Shown: in pieces, positions 8,617-16,869 of the stretch
How positions within the stretch are numbered: the stretch's first letter is position 1
Layout of the letters: every line of letters starts with the position of its first letter
Source: G965267185 sp965267185
GTDB taxonomy: Bacteria; Pseudomonadota; Alphaproteobacteria; UBA6615
Direction of reading: 5' to 3'
DNA: 64,000 nucleotides
Assembly: GCA_965267185.1 (NCBI GenBank)
Contig: OZ253937.1
Span: forward strand, 1 to 64,000
Made by a program: the position numbers and the translations under genes
Notes under the pieces: model-generated
The model's database searches: none
The model's input: only the letters and a program-made list of their open reading frames with translations
Told to the model about the DNA's origin: nothing

Positions 8617-10685
8617 GACGCGGCGCTTTCGTTGGCGAGGATCATGTTGCCGACGGCGGTCGGTTCGACGGTCCAGCCCGGCGGCACGACGCAGGTGGTG
8701 TCGCGCTGGAGGATGATGGCGGGACCCGGGGTCGTGTTACCGACCGCCAAGGCGGCACGGTCGTAGAACGCGGTGTCGACGGTTTGCAGGGCGCCGTCGA
8801 CGCGGAAGGTGCAGCGGCCGTGGCGCAGGGCGGGCGCCGGCGCGGCGGCGGGGGCGGCATGGCCGATTTTCGGCGTGGCGCCGCGGCCGACGACGCGGAC
8901 GTTGACGATCTCGATGGCGGTGCCGGGGAACGCGTGGCCGTACTCGGCGGCGTGCTTGGCATCGAAGGCCTGCCAGACCGTCTCGAGGGCCGGGTCGTCG
9001 AGGTCGCCGGCGGGCAGTTCGACGCGCAGCTCGTAGCCCTGGCCGACATAGCGGAGGTCGCCGGTGCGCTGCACGGCGACCTGATCGGGACGCAGGCCAT
9101 CGCGGGCGAACTGTTCGAGGAGGGAGTTCTGCAGGGCGCGCAAATCGCCGTTGAGGCGCGCCAAATCGATGTCGCCGCGGACCTGGAAGGCGGTCTTGAC
9201 GGCATCGTACTTGAGATCGGTGGTGAGCAGGCCGGCGGCCGACGTGAGGCCGGGGAACTGGGGCACGATGACCTCGGGAATGCCGAGGATGGCGGCGACC
9301 TCGGCGCCATGCAGGGGGCCGGCGCCGCCGAAGGCGACGAGGGAGAAGGTGCGGGGGTCGAGGCCCTTCTGCACCGTGCGGGCGCGGATGGCGTTGGCCA
9401 TGTTGTTGTTGACGATGGTCAGCACGCCCTCGGCGGCAGCTAGGCTGTCGATGCCGAGTTGGCGGGCCAGGCCATCGATGGTGCGGCGGGCGGCGGTCTC
9501 GTCGAGGGTCATTTCGCCGCCGAGGAAATTGTCCTTGTCGAGGCGGCCGAGGACGACGTTGGCGTCGGTGACCGTCGGCGCGTCGCCGCCATGGCCGTAA
9601 CAGGCCGGGCCGGGCTGGGAGCCGGCGCTTTGCGGTCCGACGCGGAAGGCGCCGGCGTCGTCGACGTGGGCAATGCTGCCGCCGCCGGCGCCGATGGTGC
9701 TGATGTCGACCATGGGGACGAGGACGGGGTAGCCGCCAATCCAGGTGTCGCGGGCAGTGGCCTCGGTCAACTGGCCGTCGACGACGATACCGATGTCGGC
9801 GCTGGTGCCGCCGACATCGAAGGTAATGAGGCGCTCGCGGTCATCGGCGGCGGCGGCCCAGGCGCCGCCGAGGACGCCGGCGGCGGGGCCGGACAGCAAC
9901 GTCTGGACCGGGCGCTCGGCAACGGACGCCGCGGTGGCGACACCGCCGTGGGAGCCCATGATGTGGAATTCGGCGGCGACGTCGGCGGCGTCGAGTTGGG
10001 CCGCGAAGTTGCTGACGTAAGCGCTGACGCCGGGGCCGATGAAGGCGTTCATGGCGGCGGTGGTGAAGCGCTCGAACTCGCGGAACTGCGGCGCGACGTC
10101 GGCGGAGGTGGTGACAAAGGCCTCGGGATACTCGTCGAGGACAATGTCGCGGGCGCGGTTCTCGTGGCTCGGGTCGAGGTAGGAGAACAGGAAGCAGACG
10201 GCGATGGATTGGACGCCGGCGGCGCGCAAGGCGGCGGCGGCTTGGCGGACGCCGGCCTCGTCGAGGGGTTCGAGTTCGGCACCGTTCGGCGGGCCGAGGC
10301 GGCCACCGACGACGTGGCGGTGGCGGCGGCGCACGAGGGGCCGGGCCTGCCAGGGAATGTCTTGGACGACGGAGTAATTCTGGGGCCGTTGATGGCGGCC
10401 GATGTGGATGACGTCGCGGAAACCGCGGTTGGTGATCATGCCGGTGACGGCGCCGTCGTACTCCAACACGGCGTTGGTGGCGATGGTGGTGCCATGAAAA
10501 ACGTGGCTGATGCTGGCGGCGTCGATGTCGTTGCGGCCAAGCAGGGCGCGGATGCCGTCGAGGGCGCCGACGGACGGGTCGTGGGGGGTGGTCGGGACCT
10601 TCTGAGCCAGCGTCAGGTCGGTGTCGGTATCCGCATAGATGACGTCCGTAAACGTGCCGCCGACGTCGACCCCGATGAGCTTCAT
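8613..10685 (-). CDS. Hydantoinase/oxoprolinase A family protein
   Basis: This 690-residue HyuA-type ATP-binding subunit has the actin-like phosphate motif VDVGGTFTD at residues 6-14 and a second ITFDVGGTSADIG motif in the middle. The ATG at 10685 is chosen because GGGGAGG lies 4 bases upstream; an earlier in-frame ATG 21 bases upstream lacks this. The enzyme pairs with HyuB to hydrolyse cyclic amides such as hydantoins or 5-oxoproline at the cost of ATP. It is the first gene of the minus-strand operon and is divergent from the GntR regulator, its likely controller. Confidence 0.93.
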   Translation of the reverse strand: MKLIGVDVGGTFTDVIYADTDTDLTLAQKVPTTPHDPSVGALDGIRALLGRNDIDAASISHVFHGTTIATNAVLEYDGAVTGMITNRGFRDVIHIGRHQRPQNYSVVQDIPWQARPLVRRRHRHVVGGRLGPPNGAELEPLDEAGVRQAAAALRAAGVQSIAVCFLFSYLDPSHENRARDIVLDEYPEAFVTTSADVAPQFREFERFTTAAMNAFIGPGVSAYVSNFAAQLDAADVAAEFHIMGSHGGVATAASVAERPVQTLLSGPAAGVLGGAWAAAADDRERLITFDVGGTSADIGIVVDGQLTEATARDTWIGGYPVLVPMVDISTIGAGGGSIAHVDDAGAFRVGPQSAGSQPGPACYGHGGDAPTVTDANVVLGRLDKDNFLGGEMTLDETAARRTIDGLARQLGIDSLAAAEGVLTIVNNNMANAIRARTVQKGLDPRTFSLVAFGGAGPLHGAEVAAILGIPEVIVPQFPGLTSAAGLLTTDLKYDAVKTAFQVRGDIDLARLNGDLRALQNSLLEQFARDGLRPDQVAVQRTGDLRYVGQGYELRVELPAGDLDDPALETVWQAFDAKHAAEYGHAFPGTAIEIVNVRVVGRGATPKIGHAAPAAAPAPALRHGRCTFRVDGALQTVDTAFYDRAALAVGNTTPGPAIILQRDTTCVVPPGWTVEPTAVGNMILANESAAS

Positions 10686-10893
10686 TGTGCCTCCCCACAG
10701 GGGCATCGAGCCACGGCCAGGCGTCCCTGCATATGAAAAGCTAACTCAGCGGCAATAGGGTTATCAAGCGCGCTTTGTATTCACTGTCGCAGAATTTCAC
10801 GCTTGTACAGGCACTGATCCCATCATTAACATCGCCAATGAGATCTCGTTTACGTTTTTTGCGTACACTAGCCGTTTTACCGGCGAGGTGAGA
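10686..10893. promoter_or_regulatory. Divergent promoter region, hydantoinase operon / GntR operon
   Basis: This is a 208-base gap between divergently transcribed genes, clearly richer in A and T than its surroundings. Two TTGTA-containing sites (near 10778 and 10803) resemble half-sites of FadR/FCD-type GntR operators, which often contain TTGTA/TACAA. No confident -10/-35 pair is visible. The most likely bound regulator is the GntR protein encoded at 10894. Confidence 0.45.
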
Positions 10894-11958
10894 ATGGACG
10901 TCCCGGGGCCGCAGAGTTGGGTTGCACGCAACGAGCAATCGCGCGGCGGCAAGGGTGGCAAAGGCGGCGCGGCGGACGGGCCGGCGCCGCGGCTGTATCA
11001 GGCGGCATACGGGGCGCTGCGCTACCACATTGACGAACGGCGGCTGCCACCGGGGTTGATCCTGTTGGAAGGGCGCATCGCCGACGTGCTCGGCATGAGC
11101 CGGGCGCCGGTCAAGCGGGCGCTGGCGCAATTGTGCGACGACGGGCTGATCCATCGCTTCGACGGGCGCGGCTACCTGGTCGGGCCGGTGTCGGACGACG
11201 TCAAACCGCGGCGGGCGGATTTGCGCGAATTCGGGCTGAGCTTGCCGGAACCGGTGGCGGCGAGCATCGGCCGGTTCGCTTGGGAGCGGATTTACGCCGA
11301 GGTCGAGGCGCAGGTGGCGACGTGTATTCCGTTCGGCACCTACCGCGTCGTGGAATCGGGTATCTGCGCCGAGTACGGCGTCAGCCGCACGGTGGCGCGG
11401 GAAGTGTTGAGCCGGTTGCGCGACCGGGCGTTGATCGAGAAAGACCGACATTCGCACTGGATCGCCGGCCCCCTCACCGCCCGCGCGCTGGGCGAACACT
11501 TCGAGTTGCGCAAATTGCTGGAGCCGGCGGCGCTGGCGGCGGTGGCCGGGGATCTCGACCGGGCGATGCTGGCCGACATGCGGGACCGGCTGGCGGCGGC
11601 GGAAGCCAACTTCAGCACGGTGACGCCGGCGGCGATGGGCGGGTTCGAGGAAGACCTGCACGTGACGTGCCTGAGCCGGGTGAAGAACCGGCGGATGGCG
11701 GCGACAATGGTGCAGAGCCAACTGCCGTTCGTGACCAACAACCTGTTCCATCAACACGTCGGGGTGGCGGCGGACGACGCGGTGTTGCCGGAGCACCGCC
11801 TAGTGTTCGAACATTTGCTGTTGGATGCGCCGGACGCGGCGGCGGCGGCGCTGGCGGCGCATCTCGACGCGGCGGAATCGCGAACGCGGGCGCGGCTCAA
11901 GGTGTTGTCGCTGTTCCCGGAGCCGGCGACGGCACCCTACATCGAGCGGGTCCATTGA
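10894..11958 (+). CDS. GntR family regulator with two winged-helix domains and FCD domain
   Basis: The ATG at 10894 is preceded by GAGGTG; a GTG two codons earlier overlaps that Shine-Dalgarno sequence and is less likely. The 354-residue protein has one GntR winged helix at about residues 33-96 (ALGMSRAPVKRAL-like recognition helix) and a second at about 127-192 (YGVSRTVAREVLSRLRD), followed by an all-helical FCD effector domain. FCD regulators usually carry a single HTH, so the tandem is unusual. It is divergent from the hydantoinase operon and translationally coupled (TTGA overlap) to a binding-protein paralogue, suggesting control of both operons by a catabolic intermediate. Confidence 0.88.
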   Translation: MDVPGPQSWVARNEQSRGGKGGKGGAADGPAPRLYQAAYGALRYHIDERRLPPGLILLEGRIADVLGMSRAPVKRALAQLCDDGLIHRFDGRGYLVGPVSDDVKPRRADLREFGLSLPEPVAASIGRFAWERIYAEVEAQVATCIPFGTYRVVESGICAEYGVSRTVAREVLSRLRDRALIEKDRHSHWIAGPLTARALGEHFELRKLLEPAALAAVAGDLDRAMLADMRDRLAAAEANFSTVTPAAMGGFEEDLHVTCLSRVKNRRMAATMVQSQLPFVTNNLFHQHVGVAADDAVLPEHRLVFEHLLLDAPDAAAAALAAHLDAAESRTRARLKVLSLFPEPATAPYIERVH

Positions 11959-13133
11959 GCGCGAAGAAGAACAAACCAACGCTGCGGGTCCTGGGGACGC
12001 GCGAGACGTTGCTGGAGCCGATCCGGCAACAGGCGGAGGCGGACCTCGGCATCAACATCGCATTCGATATGCGCGACGGGGTCGGGGCGCTGACCACGGC
12101 GGTGACGCAACCGCACAGCTACGACGTGTGCGACCACTGGCATCCGATTGAGCTGGCGTGGATCGCGCGGTCCATCCAACCGATAGATAGTCAACGAATC
12201 ACACTGTGGGACGAGATCAGCCCGTTGGCGAAGACGGGCAGGCTCAACGGCCACGGCCGGGTCGGCCAAGGGGCGGCGCCGTTCCGGTCGCTGTACGTGC
12301 AGCGCAACGGCGATCTGAGTTCGCATCAAACCGACAAGGTCAGCATGGTGCCGACGGCGCACAACGTCGACTCGTTCGGCTACGACCCGGCGATCGCCAA
12401 GGAAATGGGCGACGAAGAGGAAAGCTGGGCGTGGCTGCTGGACGACCGATGGCGGGGCCGGGTGGCGTTGCTGCTCGACCCGGCGATCGGCTGGATCGAC
12501 GCGGCGCTGGCGACGCAGGCGTGCGGGCTGGCGACGTTCGACGACATCGGCAACATGACCCTGGACGAGATCGACCGGCTGGTCGACGTGCTGACGGAAC
12601 GCAAGAAGGCGGGCCACTTCGCGGGGTTCTGGAACACGTGGCCGGAATCGGTGCAGTTGATGAAGCAACGCGAGGTGGTGCTGGAAAGCATCTGGTCGCC
12701 GGCGGTGATGGCGCTGCGCGGGACCGGGCGGAACATCGTCAGCGCGGCGCCGCGGGAAGGTTACCGCGGGTGGCACTCGGGCATGTCGATCTCGGCCTAC
12801 ACGACGGATCGGCAGCGGGACTTGGCCTACGAATACATTAACTGGTGGCTGTCGGGCTGGGCCGGCGCGGTGATCGCGCGGCAGGGCTACTACATGTCGG
12901 CGCTGGCGCCGACGCGGCAGCACTTGTCGGCGGACGAGTGGGACTACTGGTATGACGGTGAAGCAGCGCGCGAGGATCTGTGCGGGCCAAACGGTGAAGT
13001 GGTGGTGCGCGCCGGTGAACGCCGGGACGGCGGGTCGTACCGGCAACGGATGGGCCAGGTCGCGGTATGGAACTCGTTCATGGACGAGCACAATTACCTG
13101 GTCCGGCGGTGGAACGAGTTTTTGCGCGCGTAG
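11955..13133 (+). CDS. PotD-like solute-binding protein lacking a signal peptide
   Basis: The likely start is the TTG at 11955, whose TTGA overlaps the regulator stop; no ATG lies near the start of homology. The 392-residue product begins directly with the lysine-rich SAKKNKPTLRVLG and has no Tat or Sec signal. The body is a paralogue of the exported receptor at 3625-4917, with matching SPAV, RGW, QGYY, GERRDGGSYRQR and RRWNEF segments. As built it should stay in the cytoplasm. It may be an intracellular ligand sensor, a repurposed enzyme, or a receptor whose leader was lost. Confidence 0.8.
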   Translation: MSAKKNKPTLRVLGTRETLLEPIRQQAEADLGINIAFDMRDGVGALTTAVTQPHSYDVCDHWHPIELAWIARSIQPIDSQRITLWDEISPLAKTGRLNGHGRVGQGAAPFRSLYVQRNGDLSSHQTDKVSMVPTAHNVDSFGYDPAIAKEMGDEEESWAWLLDDRWRGRVALLLDPAIGWIDAALATQACGLATFDDIGNMTLDEIDRLVDVLTERKKAGHFAGFWNTWPESVQLMKQREVVLESIWSPAVMALRGTGRNIVSAAPREGYRGWHSGMSISAYTTDRQRDLAYEYINWWLSGWAGAVIARQGYYMSALAPTRQHLSADEWDYWYDGEAAREDLCGPNGEVVVRAGERRDGGSYRQRMGQVAVWNSFMDEHNYLVRRWNEFLRA

Positions 13134-13181
13134 GTGAAACAAGACGGCGCGGGTGGGTCGTGCCGACAAGGAGGGAAGGAT

Positions 13182-14063
13182 ATGGCGAAAGAAATTTACT
13201 GTGCGTTCGGGATCGACATCGACGCGGTCGCGGGTTGGCTCGGCTCCTACGGCGGCGAGGATTCACCGCTGGACATCTCGCGGGGCATGTTCTCCGGCGA
13301 GGTCGGCACGCCGCGGCTGGTCGAGTTGTTCCGGCGGTTCGGCATCAAGACGACGTGGTTCATTCCGGGGCATTCGATGGAGACGTTCCCGAAACAGGTC
13401 GAGGAGATCGTCGCGGAGGGGCACGAGATCGGCATCCACGGGTATTCGCACGAAAACCCCATCGCGATGACGGCGCAACAGGAAGAAGACGTGCTGGAGC
13501 GGTGCATCGAGGTGTCGACCAAGCTGACGGGTAAGCGGCCGACGGGCTATGTGGCGCCGTGGTGGGAGTTCAGCCCGATCACCAACGAATTGCTGCTGAA
13601 AAAGGGCTTCAAGTACGACCACAGCCTGATGCACCAGGACTTCTCGCCTTATTATGTACGGGTCGGCGACAGTTGGACGAAGATCGACTACAGCAAGAAC
13701 GCGGCGGACTGGATGAAGCCGCTGGAGCGCGGCGAGGAGACCGACCTGATCGAGATCCCGGCAAGCTGGTATCTCGACGACCTGCCGCCGATGATGTTCA
13801 TCAAGGCGGCGCCGAACAGCCATGGGTTCGTCAGCCCGCGGCACTTGGAAGAGAGTTGGCGCGACCAGTTCGACTGGGTCTATCGGGAGATGGACTATGC
13901 GGTGTTCACGATGACGATCCATCCCGACGTGTCGGGGCGGCCGCAAGTGCTGATGATGCTGGAGCGGCTGTACAATCACATGATCAACCACCCGGGCGTG
14001 ACGTTCACGACGTTCGACGCGATCGCCGACGACTTCGCGCGGCGCTCGCCACGCCAGAAGTAG
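13182..14063 (+). CDS. Polysaccharide deacetylase family protein (allantoinase/PuuE-like)
   Basis: The ATG at 13182 follows AAGGAGG by 7 bases. The 293-residue protein has the NodB fold signature: IDIDA (metal Asp), GHEIGIHGYSHENP (His-x3-His metal site) and VAPWWEFSP. Within this superfamily, cytosolic members without a signal peptide include PuuE-type allantoinases and cyclic imidases, which open cyclic amides rather than deacetylate sugars. The absence of a signal peptide and the hydantoin/dihydropyrimidine setting favour a ring-opening role, but this is inferred. Confidence 0.85.
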   Translation: MAKEIYCAFGIDIDAVAGWLGSYGGEDSPLDISRGMFSGEVGTPRLVELFRRFGIKTTWFIPGHSMETFPKQVEEIVAEGHEIGIHGYSHENPIAMTAQQEEDVLERCIEVSTKLTGKRPTGYVAPWWEFSPITNELLLKKGFKYDHSLMHQDFSPYYVRVGDSWTKIDYSKNAADWMKPLERGEETDLIEIPASWYLDDLPPMMFIKAAPNSHGFVSPRHLEESWRDQFDWVYREMDYAVFTMTIHPDVSGRPQVLMMLERLYNHMINHPGVTFTTFDAIADDFARRSPRQK

Positions 14064-14072
14064 GAGACACGC

Positions 14073-14399
14073 ATGTGTGGCCTGTGCGGCATGCTGGGGG
14101 CGGACACTCACTGGAGTGACGCGGCCAGCACGCCGCAGGCGTTCGCCGGGCGCAACATGAACCGGCGGCAGGAGCGGACGCGGCGCATCGGGTTGATGAA
14201 CGAGGTGCTGCGGCACTACGGCATCACCGCCAAGGACTGGATGGCGACGTCGTACGTGCTGTCGACGCAGACCGGCAAGTCGGTGGTGGTCGACCACCTG
14301 GGCATGCTGTGGGCGAGCGCGGATGTGCTGGCGGGGAAGCCGTGCGACCCGCTCGACGCGGACCTGATGACGGCGCTGGAAGGCGACCCGCCGCGATGA
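14073..14399 (+). CDS. Small uncharacterised protein beginning MCGLCG
   Basis: This 108-residue protein has AGGAG ahead of its ATG. It begins MCGLCGML, like the processed N-terminus of class II glutamine amidotransferases where Cys2 is the nucleophile, but the rest is far too short and lacks the amidotransferase core. The middle is basic and helical-looking (NMNRRQERTRRIG, LMNEVLRHYGI). It overlaps the downstream GTPase by ATGA, so it is part of the operon. Cys2 and Cys5 could bind metal, a plausible link to the metallochaperone-like GTPase. The function is unknown. Confidence 0.75.
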   Translation: MCGLCGMLGADTHWSDAASTPQAFAGRNMNRRQERTRRIGLMNEVLRHYGITAKDWMATSYVLSTQTGKSVVVDHLGMLWASADVLAGKPCDPLDADLMTALEGDPPR

Positions 14400-15430
14400 C
14401 GCCGTACGACACGCTGATCCCGGTCAACGTGCTGACGGGGTTCCTGGGCAGCGGCAAGACGACGCTGCTGCAGCGGTTGCTGGCGGCGCCGGACATGGCG
14501 AACACGGCGGTGCTGATCAACGAGTTCGGCGAGGTGGGGCTCGACCACCTGTTGTTGGAGCGGGTCGACGAGGACGTCGTCATCCTGCAGAGCGGGTGCG
14601 TGTGCTGCACCATTCGCGGCGACCTGAGCAATGCGATCCGCGACCTGTACGACAAGCGGGATCGCGGCGACGTGCCGCGGTTCGACCGGTTGGCGATCGA
14701 GACCACGGGGCTGGCCGACCCGGCGCCGATCGTCAGCACGCTGCTGGCGGACCCGGTGCTGCGGCATCACTTCCGGCTGGGCAACGTGATCACCACCGTC
14801 GACGGGGTGCACGGCAGCAGGCAACTGGCGGCGAACCCGGAGCCGCGCAAGCAGGTCGCGGTGGCGGACCACTTGGTGGTGACCAAGTCGGACATTGGCG
14901 TGGCCGACGACGTGGCGGCGCTGAAGGCGCGGCTGGAGCAGATCAACCCGGCGGCGGGGCTGCACGACGGGGCGGCGGCGGACTTGCGGGCGGACGACCT
15001 GTTCCGCAGCGACGTTTACGATCCGGCGACGAAGGCCGCCGAAGTGACGCGGTGGTTGGAACAGCACGACCACGTCACCGACGACGCCGGGCACAGCCGG
15101 CATGACGACGAAATCCACGCCTTCGCGGTGGTCGAGGAAGAACCGCTGGACTGGACGGCGTTCGGGTTCTGGCTGTCGATGCTGCTGAACCGGCACGGCG
15201 AGAACGTGCTGCGGGTCAAAGGGATCCTGAACGTGGTGGACGCGGAAACGCCGGTGGTGGTGCACGGGGTGCAGACGACGGTGCATCCGCCGGCGCATCT
15301 CGACGCGTGGCCGAGCGACGATCGCCGGTCGCGGCTGGTGTTTATCGTGCGGGGCCTGGACCCGGCGACGATCAAGCGCTCCCTCGCCGCGTTCAACGGA
15401 TTGGCGAACCAAACAAGCCCGGCCGGTTAA
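14396..15430 (+). CDS. COG0523/CobW-family G3E GTPase (metallochaperone-like)
   Basis: This 344-residue GTPase has Walker A GFLGSGKT (15-22), the metal-binding GCVCC motif (67-71), ETTGLADP (switch region), a TKSD base-specificity motif and a CobW C-terminal domain. Members deliver Zn, Co or Fe to client enzymes; the P47K nitrile hydratase activators belong here. Immediate clients could be the metal-dependent dihydropyrimidinase and carbamoylase encoded next. A nitrile hydratase-like operon 22 kb away is a more distant candidate. The ATG overlaps the preceding stop. Confidence 0.9.
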   Translation: MTPYDTLIPVNVLTGFLGSGKTTLLQRLLAAPDMANTAVLINEFGEVGLDHLLLERVDEDVVILQSGCVCCTIRGDLSNAIRDLYDKRDRGDVPRFDRLAIETTGLADPAPIVSTLLADPVLRHHFRLGNVITTVDGVHGSRQLAANPEPRKQVAVADHLVVTKSDIGVADDVAALKARLEQINPAAGLHDGAAADLRADDLFRSDVYDPATKAAEVTRWLEQHDHVTDDAGHSRHDDEIHAFAVVEEEPLDWTAFGFWLSMLLNRHGENVLRVKGILNVVDAETPVVVHGVQTTVHPPAHLDAWPSDDRRSRLVFIVRGLDPATIKRSLAAFNGLANQTSPAG

Positions 15431-15459
15431 CGGCACGGGACAACCAGTGGGGAAAACGG

Positions 15460-16869
15460 ATGGCAACGACACTGATCAAAAACGGGCGGATCGTTACGGC
15501 TGTCGACGACTACACCGCGGATATCCTGGTGCGCGACGGGCGGATCCACACGATCGGGACGGACATCGAGGTCGGCGACGACGTCGACGTACATGACGCC
15601 AGCGGGCTGCTGGTGCTGCCCGGCGGGGTCGACGTGCACACCCATCTGGACTGGGAGTTCGGGGTGTCGCGGACGGTCGACACGTTTGGCACCGGGACCC
15701 AGGCGGCGGCGTTCGGCGGGACGACGACGCTGATCGACTTCTGCAACCAGACGCGCGGGGAAAGCCCGCTGCGCGGCCTGGAGGAGTGGCACCAACGGGC
15801 GGCGACGGCGTGCATCGACGTCGGCGCACACATGATCATGCTCGACGTCACCGAGCAGGCGCTGACGGACATGAAGACGCTGATCCACCAGGAAGGGGTG
15901 AGCACGTTCAAGCTGTTCATGGCCTACCCCGGGGTGCTGGGGGTCGACGACGGGGCGATCTTCAAGTGCATGCGGATTGCCGGCGACAACGGCGGCATGA
16001 TCTGCATGCACGCCGAGAACGGGTCGGTGATCCAGGTGCTGGTCGAGGAAGCGGTGGCGGCGGGCAACACGGCGCCGAAGTACCACAGCTTGACGCGGCC
16101 GACGCTGATGGAGGGCGAGGCGACGCACCGGGCGATCAAGATCTCCGAGTTGGCGGAAACGCCGCTGTACATCGTGCACCTGTCGGCGAGCGAGGCGCTG
16201 GACGCGGTGACGGAGGCGCGCGATGCCGGCCTGCCGGTGCATGCGGAGACCTGTCCGCACTACTTGTTCCTGACCGACGAAGAGTACGACCGGCCGGAGT
16301 TCGACGGCGCGAAGTTCGTGATGACGCCGCCGTTGCGCACGCACAAGCATCAACACGCGCTGTGGCGCGGGTTGCGGACTGACGACCTGCAGGTGATCTC
16401 GACGGACCACTGCCCGTTCTGCTTCGCCGAGCAGCCGCACGGGATGAAGTTTTCGAAGCAACAGGGGATCGACGACTTCAGCAAGATTCCGAACGGGGCG
16501 CCGGGGCTGGAGACGCGGCTGCCGCTGATCTTCGACGGCGGGGTGCGCAGCCACGGGATGTCGATCCAGCGCTTCGTGCAACTGACGTCGACGACGCCGG
16601 CGAAGCTGTTCGGGCTGTTCCCGCGCAAGGGGACGATCGCGGTGGGGTCGGACGGCGACATCGTGCTGTTCGACCCGGAGGAGAAGTGGACCATCCGGGC
16701 GGCGGAGCACCACAGCCGGATCGACTACAGCCTGTTCGAGGGGCGCGACGTGACGGGCCGGGTGCGCAAAGTGTTTTTGCGCGGCCAGCTGATCGTCGAC
16801 GGCGAGGACTGGCACGGCCGCGAGGGCATGGGCGAGTACCAGAGGCGGAGCGATGCCGGCATCCACTGA
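15460..16869 (+). CDS. Dihydropyrimidinase (D-hydantoinase family)
   Basis: This 469-residue amidohydrolase opens dihydrouracil, dihydrothymine or 5-substituted hydantoins to N-carbamoyl amino acids. The binuclear metal site is visible: HTH (His60, His62), the lysine expected to be carboxylated (Lys151 in FKLFMAYPG), His184 (MHAENG), His240 (YIVHLSA) and Asp316 (STDHCPF). The ATG at 15460 has GGGGA upstream; the longer frame runs into the GTPase gene. The next gene overlaps its end and hydrolyses the expected product. Confidence 0.93.
   Translation: MATTLIKNGRIVTAVDDYTADILVRDGRIHTIGTDIEVGDDVDVHDASGLLVLPGGVDVHTHLDWEFGVSRTVDTFGTGTQAAAFGGTTTLIDFCNQTRGESPLRGLEEWHQRAATACIDVGAHMIMLDVTEQALTDMKTLIHQEGVSTFKLFMAYPGVLGVDDGAIFKCMRIAGDNGGMICMHAENGSVIQVLVEEAVAAGNTAPKYHSLTRPTLMEGEATHRAIKISELAETPLYIVHLSASEALDAVTEARDAGLPVHAETCPHYLFLTDEEYDRPEFDGAKFVMTPPLRTHKHQHALWRGLRTDDLQVISTDHCPFCFAEQPHGMKFSKQQGIDDFSKIPNGAPGLETRLPLIFDGGVRSHGMSIQRFVQLTSTTPAKLFGLFPRKGTIAVGSDGDIVLFDPEEKWTIRAAEHHSRIDYSLFEGRDVTGRVRKVFLRGQLIVDGEDWHGREGMGEYQRRSDAGIH

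Noticed and set aside
9459..10736. Long Gly/Asp-rich open frame opposite hydantoinase A
   Set aside because: Composition mirrors the high-GC antisense of a well-supported gene, with no ribosome site.
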